A stretch of 12,227 nucleotides of DNA, from positions 1 to 12,227 of the forward strand of contig JBDSZL010000020.1 in NCBI GenBank assembly GCA_039925145.1, given 5' to 3'. The notes beneath the pieces are model-generated. The model made no database searches. It worked only from the letters and a program-made list of their open reading frames with translations, and had not been told where the DNA came from. A program made the position numbers and the translations under genes. Below, one piece after another: positions 5,447 to 12,227 of the stretch (the first letter of the stretch is position 1; each line of letters starts with the position of its first letter). Source of the stretch: JBDSZL01 sp039925145. GTDB lineage: Bacteria > Acidobacteriota > Vicinamibacteria > Vicinamibacterales > SCN-69-37.

Positions 5447-6027
5447 ACCGTTCGAACCCGCATGGCCCTAGAAGGTTTCATGGGCACGAGAAGGCTCCGG
5501 CTTGGCCGATGGTAGACCCCCTACTGTGGCCCTCCTGCTGTTGAAGCTCCAGGGTTCACCGTGTCGATGGTCGGACACTGTTCAGGACGAGGTGACGCAG
5601 ATTCCGCAATCTCCCGTACATCCATCCCGTCCTCGATCTAATTTCTGAGGATGATCGGACCAACGTTCATGGGGGTGAACGCGAGGTGCGCCCACCACCT
5701 GCGCCCACCGACGGGACGACGCAGGCAACCTCGAGGCGTAGAGGCGCAGGCCTAATCCCCTGTTGAGGTCATTCTTCTAGGCGCCGCTGGTCCTCAGAAC
5801 ACCAAGCAGACCACTGCCGGTGGCTCGGTGATCGCGAAGCCAAGCCGAACAGCCCCCAGTGTTGGTGGCCGACTCGGTGGCTAGTGCGCATCGAGGACGG
5901 CACTGTCGCTCCGCTCCGGGAACGCAGCTATTCCGCGAGCGTCACTCTCCCTTGACGTTCACGAACTGTTTCAAGACGTCGTAACGCCGCGCGGTACAAG
6001 GCGCGATGGCCCCCTGTGTGCCCGCCG
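5447..6027. other. Gene-free stretch upstream of the membrane protein
   Basis: There is no frame with coding character over these 580 bases. The only recognised content is the 87-bp repeat at 5623-5709. A short minus-strand frame ending at 5942 (RYDVLKQFVNVKGE) has a protein-like end, but it overlaps the end of the permease and has no family match. No terminator with a T-run was found behind the permease stop. Confidence 0.5.
5623..5709 (+). repeat. Dispersed repeat, copy A (87 bp)
   Basis: The sequence matches 9133-9219 in the same orientation at 75 of 87 positions with no gaps (my hand alignment). It ends in the GC-rich core GCGCCCACCACCTGCGCCCA at 5688-5707. Similarity fades beyond CGCCCACC on the right and TCCATC on the left. 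Both copies flank the ADOP permease region. Read on the minus strand copy A carries a TAG where copy B has CAG, so it cannot encode the same continuous frame. Confidence 0.75.
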
Positions 6028-8691
6028 CTACTCCTCGCGCAGCACGCGTAGCGGATCGACGCGCGAGGCCATCCGTGCCGGAATGGCGCACGCGACGATG
6101 GTCGTGACTAGCAGCACAGCGGCGACCGCGAGATAGGTCGTCGCATCGGTCGGACTCACCCCGAAGAGCCACCCGCGCATCAGCTGACCGACGATGAGGC
6201 TCAGCACACCGCCGACCGAGAGTCCGATGACGGAGAGCCAGGCGCCTTCGCGGATCACCGACGACTGAATCCGCTGCGGCGACGCACCGAGCGCCAGCCT
6301 GACCGCGAACTCGCGGACGCGGCGCCGCGTCTCGAATAGCACCACAGAGTACTGGCCGAGCGTGGCGATGAGGAGCGCAGCGAGACCAAACGCGGCCAGC
6401 ATCGAAGCCAGCAGCCGTGGCACGGCGGTGATCACCGCGAGCTGCGACTCCAATGTCCGCACCGCGACGATCGGCATCGCGAGACCGGCGGGACCCAGCA
6501 CGTCGCGAACACCTGCGGCCACTCGGTTCAGATCGCCATCGGCGCGAACGTAGAAAGACGCTTCAGCGGCCGCCGACGGATCGTCGATGGCGGAGAGCAG
6601 CGCGTAGTACGGCCGCGAGTCCGTCCGGAACCCGCTGTAGAAGGCGTCTGGCACGATGCCGACCACTTCCGCCTGCCCGGTCTCGTGTCCGTCAAACAGG
6701 AGGCGCTTGCCGATGGGTGAATCGCGGGGCCACAGCGTGTCGGCCAGATGCTGGGAGATCAATGCCGTCCGTCTGCCCGGCTTGGCGGTCCGGCTCAGAT
6801 CCTGCCCAGCCGTGATACCGAGACCATACACCGCGGGAAAACCCGGCCCGACACGATTGATCTCGACGCGCGTCGGTTCAGAGGCGGCGTCCGCGCGAAC
6901 CGCGACGCGCGTCCATGAACTCTCGCGGGGAACGCTGTCCGCATAGGATACGAACGCCGCGCCAGTCGTCGACTGCAGTCGATCGCGAATCGTCTCGAGC
7001 AGTTGGGTTCTCGTCGCGCTGTCTTCGGCGCGTCCCGCAGTATTCACGGTGACGAGCAGGATGTTGTCTGGGCTGAATCCCACATCGACCGCACCGACCA
7101 TGGAGAGCGAGCGCCACGCGAGGCCCGCGACCGCGACCAGCAAGACCGACAAGGCGAGTTGCAGAACCACCAGACCACGCGACAGACGCGATCGACCCCG
7201 GACGATGCTGTGGTCGCCCGACTTCAACCACGGCGTCAACGGTTGCCGTCCGGCGAACAGCACCGGCCCGAGCACGCATGCGACTGTCGCAATGCCGGCG
7301 AGAACGAGTGCGTAGGCGGCGACGCCAGCATCGGGCTTGAAGTACCACTCCGCGAACCCGGCATTGGCCCCCTGCGGTGGCGGGATGACGTTCGCGAGCA
7401 CTCCAGACGTAATCCACGCGAACGCCACCGCCGCCACCCATGCGAGCATCGCCACGACGATGCCCTCCGCGACGAGCATGCGGACGATGCGGGAGTGCGG
7501 GCAACCGAGGGCGCGACGAACGGCAATTTCGCGCTGGCGGTTCACGGTTCGGCCGAGCATCAGGTTTGCGACGTTCGCGCACACGATGAGCAGCGTCAGG
7601 AGCGTGACGACCGAGAACACGGCGAGGAACCGGCCACCTTGGGTGGCCACCGCGTTGTCGCCGCCGGCAGTTGCCGAATACGGCACAAGCGTGACGCGCT
7701 CACTACCGTTCCGGCCTTCCCACTGCAGCCGCGCATCGATGGTCGCGAGTTCCGCCTGGGCCTGCCGCAGACCGACGCCTGGGCGAAGCCGGCCCGTCAT
7801 GATCACCGGCGCGACACGCCCATCGGCGCCCTCGCCAGAGGCGTGAACGATCTGCGGATAGCTCGCGAGTGGCAACCATATGTCGAAGAGCTCGCTGAGC
7901 CATGCCCCTTGAAACCAGCGCGGCGCCACCCCGATCACGGTTGCCTGCTGGCCGTTGACGACCAGGCTGCGGCCGATGACATCCTCGGCGCCGTGGAAGT
8001 GCTCGTGCCAGAATCGGTCGCTGATGACGGCGATGAGACCCAGCGCTCCAGGCTGGCTCTCGTCCGCAGACGGCGCGCGGCCTCGTTCAAGGTCCACGCC
8101 GAGTGTCTCGAAGTAGTTCTGTGACACCAGACCGGCCCGCACGGCGTAGGTGCCGTCGTCAGTGCTGACCGCCACGCGCTGGTAGCCACACGCCAAGAGT
8201 GGATCGAGCGTGCGCGTTTCAGTCGCGAGCCTGAGGTAGCGCTCGTACGAGTTTTCGGCGCGCGGTTCGCCTCGCGCATTGATCCAGCTCAGCGTGAACA
8301 GCCCGCTCGCGTCCACGCCCGGTGCGCCCTTTCTGAGCACGCCGTGCATCATCGAGTAGATCGTGGCGTTGCCGCCGATGACGAGCGCCACCAGGACGAC
8401 AGCGGTTAGTGTGAGGCCCGGGGCTGTGCGGACGATCCGGGCGCCGGTGACGGCGTCCTGCCACAGACGCTCAAGCCAGCCAGGAGTCCATACGCCTCGC
8501 ACGTCTTCGCGAGACAGGCTGACATTCCCCAGGGCGCGGCGGCTGGCACGTTCCGCATCGCCGCGCGACGCGCCGTCCCGCTCCAGTTGATCCTGACGCA
8601 GGGACCGATGAGTCTCGATCTCGCGACGGAGGTCGGCCGCGTGGCGCGACCGTCGCAGGCAGAACCATAAGCGACAAAGGAAGGTTCCCAT
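6028..8691 (-). CDS. ADOP-type ABC transporter permease (MacB/FtsX family, duplicated)
   Basis: This 887-residue inner-membrane permease belongs to the acidobacterial duplicated orphan permeases, related to MacB and FtsX. Order: N-terminal helical cap with charged residues (1-80, RLWFCLRRSRHAADLRREIE), first helix about 93-114, first MacB periplasmic domain (115-350, with QNYFETLGVDLERGRAPSAD), FtsX core helices about 354-377, 405-430 and 459-481 (including NRQREIAVRRALG), linker helix 506-526, second periplasmic domain (540-750), second FtsX core about 758-784, 817-838 and 855-876 (including RRRVREFAVRLALGASP), and the usual end ARMASRVDPLRVLREE. Length is normal for the family. ATG 8691 was chosen over 8727 because the promoter TTGACC/TATACT lies between them. 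No ATPase gene is nearby, as is usual for these orphans. Substrate unknown. Confidence 0.95.
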   Translation of the reverse strand: MGTFLCRLWFCLRRSRHAADLRREIETHRSLRQDQLERDGASRGDAERASRRALGNVSLSREDVRGVWTPGWLERLWQDAVTGARIVRTAPGLTLTAVVLVALVIGGNATIYSMMHGVLRKGAPGVDASGLFTLSWINARGEPRAENSYERYLRLATETRTLDPLLACGYQRVAVSTDDGTYAVRAGLVSQNYFETLGVDLERGRAPSADESQPGALGLIAVISDRFWHEHFHGAEDVIGRSLVVNGQQATVIGVAPRWFQGAWLSELFDIWLPLASYPQIVHASGEGADGRVAPVIMTGRLRPGVGLRQAQAELATIDARLQWEGRNGSERVTLVPYSATAGGDNAVATQGGRFLAVFSVVTLLTLLIVCANVANLMLGRTVNRQREIAVRRALGCPHSRIVRMLVAEGIVVAMLAWVAAVAFAWITSGVLANVIPPPQGANAGFAEWYFKPDAGVAAYALVLAGIATVACVLGPVLFAGRQPLTPWLKSGDHSIVRGRSRLSRGLVVLQLALSVLLVAVAGLAWRSLSMVGAVDVGFSPDNILLVTVNTAGRAEDSATRTQLLETIRDRLQSTTGAAFVSYADSVPRESSWTRVAVRADAASEPTRVEINRVGPGFPAVYGLGITAGQDLSRTAKPGRRTALISQHLADTLWPRDSPIGKRLLFDGHETGQAEVVGIVPDAFYSGFRTDSRPYYALLSAIDDPSAAAEASFYVRADGDLNRVAAGVRDVLGPAGLAMPIVAVRTLESQLAVITAVPRLLASMLAAFGLAALLIATLGQYSVVLFETRRRVREFAVRLALGASPQRIQSSVIREGAWLSVIGLSVGGVLSLIVGQLMRGWLFGVSPTDATTYLAVAAVLLVTTIVACAIPARMASRVDPLRVLREE

Positions 8692-8705
8692 CAGTGGATG
8701 AGTGG

Positions 8706-8734
8706 AGTATAGGATTGGCGGGTGCATGGGTCAA
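8706..8734 (-). promoter_or_regulatory. Near-consensus sigma-70 promoter of the permease gene
   Basis: On the minus strand TTGACC (8734-8729) and TATACT (8711-8706) are separated by exactly 17 bases. Each differs from consensus at one position. Transcription would begin near 8699, leaving a leader of about 8 bases before ATG 8691 and no room for a ribosome binding site. The long upstream ATG at 8727 lies in the promoter spacer and is therefore unlikely to be the start. Confidence 0.75.
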
Positions 8735-8993
8735 CTGGCATCAGCAGGTGATGGGAGAGGGCTGAGAAACCTTGCTGAGGTCAGTTGCCGCTGGATCCGG
8801 TCATCGAAGATCGTGGAGCGTCATCAGGAGCCGGGGAATCGTCGTCTTGCGGATGCCAGTGACGCAGGCACGCAATGGCGCGCATGCTCATTTCCCCTCC
8901 GTGAGCAGCGCCGGGACCACTACCGACTCCCGTAGCCATCGCTGGCGTGCCCGGCCTCGCGCCGCGCTGTTGACTTCCCCGCCTCTGGCCGGA

Positions 8994-9014
8994 GCGCCCA
9001 CCACTGCGCCCACC
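8994..9014 (+). repeat. Third copy of the GC-rich repeat core
   Basis: GCGCCCACCAC followed by TGCGCCCACC equals the core found at 5688-5709 and 9198-9219 with one C missing. It lies in direct orientation 184 bases before the core of copy B. Confidence 0.6.
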
Positions 9015-9132
9015 CAGCGCGAGAGTCTGCGGCAGTTCCTGAGCGTTCGGGCGACATGCGAGCTAGGCGAGCGATGGCTCGGCTGCAGCGGCAGGAAAAA
9101 TGCCGCGAGAAATCGGCGAATTCCAGAAACTC

Positions 9133-9219
9133 CATCGGGTCTTCGATCTGATTTCTGGGGATGATCCGGGCAATGTTCATGCGGGTGAACGCACGGTGCG
9201 CCCACCACCTGCGCCCACC
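9133..9219 (+). repeat. Dispersed repeat, copy B (87 bp)
   Basis: This is the partner of the repeat at 5623-5709: same orientation, no gaps, 12 differences in 87 bases. The copies are about 3.5 kb apart, on either side of the ADOP gene. The shared right end is CCCACCACCTGCGCCCACC. Confidence 0.75.
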
Positions 9220-9415
9220 ACCACGAAGCACGAGCGCGCTCCGCCGCAGGCAGCCCGCACTTCTTTAGCGTGTTGACTCTAACCCAACGCTCGGTTGACG
9301 TTCATCATGTGACTTGTCTCGTCGCTGCGCACGTCGCCCGCCGTGGCGGCTGGCGTCACGAATCGCCTGTTCGACGTGTCTGACCTCGTGTCCCTGCTGG
9401 TCGAATCAGAGAAGG

Positions 9416-9763
9416 TCACTGGTACTTGTGATTCACGATCCTGGCCTGTTTGACGACAGCCTCAACCGCCGCCGAAATCGGTAGGTTCGCATTCGTCTTG
9501 CAAAAGCTGTCGATGTTGGCTGGAGCGTTCTTCCCAGCGTCAGGGCCTAGCGGCGCGCCGTTTGCGACGGCCCCAGACAAGTAGCCGACAGCCCAACTGA
9601 GTAGCATCGGATCGGGAGCCCCGCCTTTCGTCGCCGCGAGCCACTGGGCGCAGGTCGTCGTGGCTCCAGAGCCGTAGGCCGGCGGACTTGGGGGGAAGAC
9701 CTGAGCCGTCAACGCCGCCGTGGCTGCGATGAACAGAAACGTTCCTGCGAGATGCCGGATCAT
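9416..9763 (-). CDS. Small exported two-cysteine protein
   Basis: This 115-residue protein has a signal peptide: MIRHLAGTFLFIAATAALTA, with cleavage likely after TAQ near residue 21. The mature part contains C38 (TTTCAQWLAA) and C88 (DSFCKTNAN), placed like the single disulphide of HdeA/Rap1a-like periplasmic proteins. The spacing of CAQWLAA, SWAVGYLSGA and CKTNANLPISAAVEAVV recalls uncharacterised members of that fold group. ATG 9763 has a very good ribosome site (AAGGAG at 9775-9770, 6 bases away). A GATAAT box at 9788-9783 may be its -10 element, without a clear -35. It is divergent from the ankyrin/GYWAK gene, with 165 bases between the two starts. The export call is firm; the family call is weak. 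Confidence 0.78.
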   Translation of the reverse strand: MIRHLAGTFLFIAATAALTAQVFPPSPPAYGSGATTTCAQWLAATKGGAPDPMLLSWAVGYLSGAVANGAPLGPDAGKNAPANIDSFCKTNANLPISAAVEAVVKQARIVNHKYQ

Positions 9764-9916
9764 GGGTAGCTCCTTGTGTGTATTATCGGCTATCAGACGC
9801 AAAGGAGCGAGGCTGCTGACAGAATCGTTATGCAGTCCTGTTTCAAAGTAGCCCACTACCTATGGAGCGCAGCGCCAGGAGCGACGGCGCGCGCTGGCGG
9901 CTCCCTTCGCCATCAG

Positions 9917-9922
9917 TACAAT
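9917..9922 (+). promoter_or_regulatory. Possible -10 box for a leaderless start of the ankyrin/GYWAK gene
   Basis: TACAAT matches the -10 consensus at five of six positions and lies 6 bases before ATG 9929, which has no Shine-Dalgarno sequence. No convincing -35 box is seen. This spacing would put the first transcribed base at or next to the A of the ATG. Confidence 0.4.
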
Positions 9923-9928
9923 TTGTCC

Positions 9929-11560
9929 ATGCCGCGTTACGACCTCATGCATTGGTCCCAGCGCCATCGAGATCAGCAGACGGCCTACGCTCCGTCGGTG
10001 CCGGTACCACCCGCCGCATCATCGCCGTCCCGGATCACCAAGCCGCGGAGCGCCCGACCCAAACGGCCGCGAGACGAAGATGCCGAGCATCTCCTGCGTC
10101 TGTGTCACGAAGGGCGCCTATTCGATCTGCAGGCTTGGGCCCAAGAGGGTAAGCCGCTGACCGTGCCCTTCGGCTACCGGCGCACCCTTCTTCGCGCCGC
10201 GCTGGAGACAGGGTTTCATAGCCTGATCGAGTTTCTGCTGCAGCGGGAGAACGATCAATCCGCGAAGGATGCGCTGCTGAGGGAGTCGTGTTGGCGGAGT
10301 CAACACGCCGTCATGCAGCTCGCCTTGCAATATGGCGCTGACGTCGGCGCGGTTCCCTTTCAGCAGATCATCGAGACCTGGGACCGGGAGCTCGTGCTGG
10401 TTTTTCTGAGGAATGGAGCCGATCCCCTCACGAACTCGCCGTTTGCGCGCGCGTTCAAGGTTCGAATCAAGGGCATTCTGGGGATCTATCTCGACTGCAA
10501 ACGTGAGCGGCCGGATCTCACTGAGGCGTTACAAGAGCAGGCGGATATCGCCCTGCGCCAGGCGTGCCAGGACGAGGACTTGAAATGGGTCAGCTTGCTC
10601 ATGTGGCTCGGGGCCAATCCGCGGTCCAAAGGACTGACGACCGATGATCTCGACGGTCAATGGGGCCAGGACGCCCTCGACTATCGGCAGTCCGCGCTCC
10701 AGATCGCTTGCGGGGGCCGCAAGCCTGAAATCTTGCGGCGATTGAGGCCCGATCCCGCAACGGACGATCTGCGTGAACTTATGGCCGCGGCGGCCTCGTT
10801 CATCACGACTCCGGAAACCGTTACCTATCTCATGAGTCTTGGCGCCGAACTCAACGATAAACCGGACGGAGGTTCGACGGTGTTGGACACCTGTCTCCGG
10901 CACTTCGGGTGGAAGGAGGCGGTTTGGGATGTCTCGTACGTGACCTACCGCCAGCCGAAGGTTCCACTATCCAAGCTCGAGAAATCCATCGCGGCTCTCC
11001 GGTCCCTGCTGAAGCAAGGTGCGCGGTGGACGCCAGACGAGCGAGTGATTGCAGAGACCAGACGTGCGCTCTATCGCGTGGATGACGACGCGATCGTTGC
11101 GGTCATCGACCTTCTCCGCACCCAGCGTGCGTGCGGTGATGGCGCCATGCAGGCGCTCTTGAAGGCCCCCAAGATGCGCGGCATCGTGGCCGCCGCCGAC
11201 CGACGTCGGGTGCGGGCCGAGCGGGAGGAAGAGTCCGCCAGGCGGGACGCGTCGTCGCGTCGGCCCGAGACAAAGACTCGGCGGCCGTGGCTCCCGCCGT
11301 CTCGCTACAACCGGCACCGTCTGTACGAAGAGGTGTGGACAGAACCGACTCAACAGGTCGCTCAGCGGTATGGCGTCTCGGATGTCGCAATTGCGAAGGC
11401 GTGCACGCTTCTCGATATTCCGAAGCCTCCGCGTGGCTATTGGGCAAAGAGGGCCGCCGGGCACGCTGCCCCTGCCCGCCCGCCCGCCCGCCGCTGCCAA
11501 ATCGTGATCCGTGAGATGCGGTCGCTGGCCCGCAGGACTGCATGCAGTCGCTCTCGGTAG
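9929..11560 (+). CDS. Ankyrin-like repeat protein with C-terminal HTH-like GYWAK domain
   Basis: This 543-residue soluble protein has three parts. A basic, Pro-rich N-terminus (1-50) leads into ankyrin-like helix pairs over about 51-330, with repeats such as TLLRAALETGFHSLIEFLLQ, VMQLALQYGADV, LVLVFLRNGADPL, WVSLLMWLGANP and VTYLMSLGAEL. After a helical stretch and a highly charged linker (about 420-458) comes a domain at 459-510: RYNRHRLYEEVWTEP, then VAQRYGVSDVAIAKACTLLD and IPKPPRGYWAKRAAG. This last motif recurs in many uncharacterised bacterial proteins and looks like a helix-turn-helix (VSDVAIAKACTLL). ATG 9929 is chosen for the -10-like box before it and the non-conserved upstream residues. 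The final 35 residues are low-complexity and pass through a GCCC repeat, and the stop lies next to a glycosyltransferase remnant. A DNA- or RNA-linked regulatory or defence role is possible but unproven. Confidence 0.8.
   Translation: MPRYDLMHWSQRHRDQQTAYAPSVPVPPAASSPSRITKPRSARPKRPRDEDAEHLLRLCHEGRLFDLQAWAQEGKPLTVPFGYRRTLLRAALETGFHSLIEFLLQRENDQSAKDALLRESCWRSQHAVMQLALQYGADVGAVPFQQIIETWDRELVLVFLRNGADPLTNSPFARAFKVRIKGILGIYLDCKRERPDLTEALQEQADIALRQACQDEDLKWVSLLMWLGANPRSKGLTTDDLDGQWGQDALDYRQSALQIACGGRKPEILRRLRPDPATDDLRELMAAAASFITTPETVTYLMSLGAELNDKPDGGSTVLDTCLRHFGWKEAVWDVSYVTYRQPKVPLSKLEKSIAALRSLLKQGARWTPDERVIAETRRALYRVDDDAIVAVIDLLRTQRACGDGAMQALLKAPKMRGIVAAADRRRVRAEREEESARRDASSRRPETKTRRPWLPPSRYNRHRLYEEVWTEPTQQVAQRYGVSDVAIAKACTLLDIPKPPRGYWAKRAAGHAAPARPPARRCQIVIREMRSLARRTACSRSR
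11474..11492 (+). repeat. Tetranucleotide repeat (GCCC)4 plus GCC inside the ankyrin/GYWAK gene
   Basis: Four GCCC units in tandem (11474-11489), followed by GCC, lie near the end of the coding frame. A gain or loss of one unit changes the frame. With four units the protein continues 23 codons (RRCQIVIREMRSLARRTACS and on). With five it would end RPPLPNRDP at the TGA 11512-11514, and with three it would stop within about six codons. Confidence 0.8.
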
Positions 11561-11804
11561 GCGCGTACGTTGGCCGGTGACGAACGATCAGCCAGGCGTG
11601 GCCGCCCGCATCGCGCATCATGGGGTCGGCGTCGTGGTTCCCTTGAAGGACCTGACCTCGGAAAAACTCCGGGCGGCTGTCGACACGGTGTGTTCGGATT
11701 CGAGCTACCGCGAACGAGCGCGACGCTTGCAACAAGCGATTGAGAACGCAGACGGTCTGACGCGCGCCGCGGATATTATTGAAGCGGCTCTGATGACGAC
11801 GTGA
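11540..11804 (+). pseudogene. C-terminal remnant of a UGT/MGT-family glycosyltransferase
   Basis: From 11570 the frame gives PVTNDQPGVAARIAHHGVGV, then VVPLKDLTSEKLRAAVD and YRERARRLQQAIENADGLTR, the end of GT1 UDP-glycosyltransferases (the donor-binding DQP and the last two helices). Upstream, in a different frame, MQSLSVGAY (11541-11567) resembles the preceding family stretch (T-M-x-x-L-x-x-G-V-P), so one frameshift lies near 11567. Nothing earlier matches: the bases before 11540 belong to the ankyrin/GYWAK gene. The N-terminal 350 or so residues of the enzyme are missing and there is no start or ribosome site, so it is non-functional. Stop TGA at 11802-11804. Confidence 0.7.
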
Positions 11805-11988
11805 GTGGCGTCCACCAACTGACCTACTCGGCGTTCTCAGGACCAGCTGAACCTAAGAAATGGCGCTCCCTCGGGCGGCGGCCTGGAGTGGCCCGCCAGC
11901 TGTGGACCGCGACCGTGGCGTTCGCCAATGACGCGGAATATCGGAAACCTGTGATCGACGTGCGTGGTTCGACCCCGATCGGCCGCGG
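11805..11988. other. Short unassigned stretch after the glycosyltransferase remnant
   Basis: A plus-strand frame (GTG 11801 to TAG 12016, 71 codons) is open, and its second half (FANDAEYRKPVIDVRGSTPI) reads like protein. It has no family I recognise and no ribosome site, and it runs 28 bases into the PilZ-like gene. It may be another gene fragment; I do not call it a gene. Confidence 0.3.
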
Positions 11989-12216
11989 CTACATCCAGCG
12001 GCAGTATCCGCGGTAGATGGGCCCACGACTGCTCAGGGTCGCGATGCGCCAGGTGAGAACCAGAGCGCGCCGCACGGATCGACCCGCTGCCGGGTCGTGG
12101 GTGATGACGTCGACGTCGTGGCCGGGCGATAACCGGAGCGCCCCTTGCACCTCGATGCCGGTCTCGTCCTCGGTGAGGATCCGCGCGTCGCGGTCGAGCA
12201 AGAGACGTTGCGGCAT
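11989..12216 (-). CDS. Small PilZ-like protein
   Basis: This 75-residue protein follows the pattern of short PilZ-like beta-barrel proteins common in this kind of genome: MPQRLLLDRDARILTEDETG, GALRLSPGHDVDVIT, then RRALVLTWRIATL and GPIYRGYCRW at the end. The RxxxR and D/NxSxxG motifs needed to bind cyclic di-GMP are not present, so binding is not expected from the sequence. ATG 12216 is 11 bases from the window edge with only GGCCGG as a weak ribosome site. A further upstream start outside the window cannot be excluded. It ends 184 bases from the glycosyltransferase remnant, on the opposite strand. The family call is from motif memory. Confidence 0.6.
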   Translation of the reverse strand: MPQRLLLDRDARILTEDETGIEVQGALRLSPGHDVDVITHDPAAGRSVRRALVLTWRIATLSSRGPIYRGYCRWM

Positions 12217-12227
12217 CAGCCGGCCAC

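Larger units (their letters stand above)
8735..9415. other. Gene-free stretch between permease and secreted protein
   Basis: It holds the second repeat copy (9133-9219) and a third copy of the GC-rich core (8994-9014). A minus-strand frame at 8920-9231 is open and protein-like in part (MNIARIIPRNQIEDPMEFLE), but it lies over the repeat, has no ribosome site and no known family. I see no gene at 9220-9415. Confidence 0.5.

Noticed and set aside
5447..5462. GTTCGAACCC, resembling a tRNA T-arm
   Set aside because: The flanking bases do not pair as a T-stem on either strand, and no acceptor or anticodon arm fits nearby.
7003..8124. Plus-strand open frame of 373 codons, rich in D, H, R and E
   Set aside because: It is exactly antisense to the well-recognised permease and has the charged composition typical of an antisense frame.
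8888..9231. Minus-strand frames over repeat copy B, one partly protein-like
   Set aside because: The corresponding frame in repeat copy A has a stop, and most differences between the copies would change the protein. There is no start signal.
9270..9300. TCTAAC...GGTTGAC half-site resembling an integron attC end
   Set aside because: No complementary GTTRRRY partner lies within about 150 bases, and no integrase or cassette layout is seen.

Overview
This is a GC-rich bacterial chromosomal window with short operons, many gene remnants and a large ABC-type permease of the 887-residue ADOP kind (acidobacterial duplicated orphan permease: N-terminal cap plus two MacB/FtsX halves). That permease architecture, and the mix of TolB-like, VapBC, PilZ-like and glycosyltransferase sequences, suggests Acidobacteriota, possibly class Vicinamibacteria. 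The assignment is by memory of the families, not by a search.

Layout. (1) 1-525: the start of a TolB-like beta-propeller gene on the minus strand, whose frame stops matching the family near 147; an unrelated open frame takes over up to the window edge. (2) 775-2181: a compact plus-strand operon of a small two-helix membrane protein, an ECF sigma factor and a zinc-finger anti-sigma factor with two membrane helices. The first two genes are coupled through a GTGA overlap. (3) 2182-4730: a mosaic of toxin-antitoxin genes and decayed gene ends. It holds the 3' end of a SAM methyltransferase, an intact GNAT acetyltransferase, an AbrB-type antitoxin with a truncated PIN toxin, a frameshifted MazF/PemK remnant, a piece of a carbon-nitrogen hydrolase, and an apparently intact VapBC pair with a palindromic candidate operator over its start. 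(4) 4802-5443: a five-helix membrane protein of unknown function. (5) 5447-6027: non-coding, with one copy of an 87-bp repeat. (6) 6028-8691: the ADOP permease, with a near-consensus sigma-70 promoter. (7) 8692-9415: non-coding, with the second repeat copy and a third copy of its GC-rich core. (8) 9416-11560: a divergent pair, a small secreted two-cysteine protein (minus) and a 543-residue protein (plus) with ankyrin-like helical repeats and a C-terminal HTH-like domain ending in a GYWAK motif. (9) 11540-12216: the 3' end of a decayed UGT-type glycosyltransferase, a short unassigned stretch and a PilZ-like small protein on the minus strand.

How the genes work together. The sigma/anti-sigma/membrane-protein operon looks like a self-contained envelope-sensing switch. 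The toxin-antitoxin genes form selfish or stabilising modules, and the gene fragments between them suggest a site that repeatedly gains and loses DNA. The permease stands alone with no ATPase partner in the window, as ADOP genes usually do. The least described item is the ankyrin/GYWAK protein with its divergent secreted neighbour. Its last codons contain a four-unit GCCC repeat whose length sets the C-terminal frame, and its tail runs into the glycosyltransferase remnant.

Several genes here (antitoxins at 3491 and 4699, permease at 8691, ankyrin protein at 9929) have no visible Shine-Dalgarno sequence but a -10-like hexamer 6 to 14 bases before the ATG. This suggests leaderless or near-leaderless transcripts. 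No tRNA, rRNA, CRISPR array, intact transposase or convincing integron attC site was seen.
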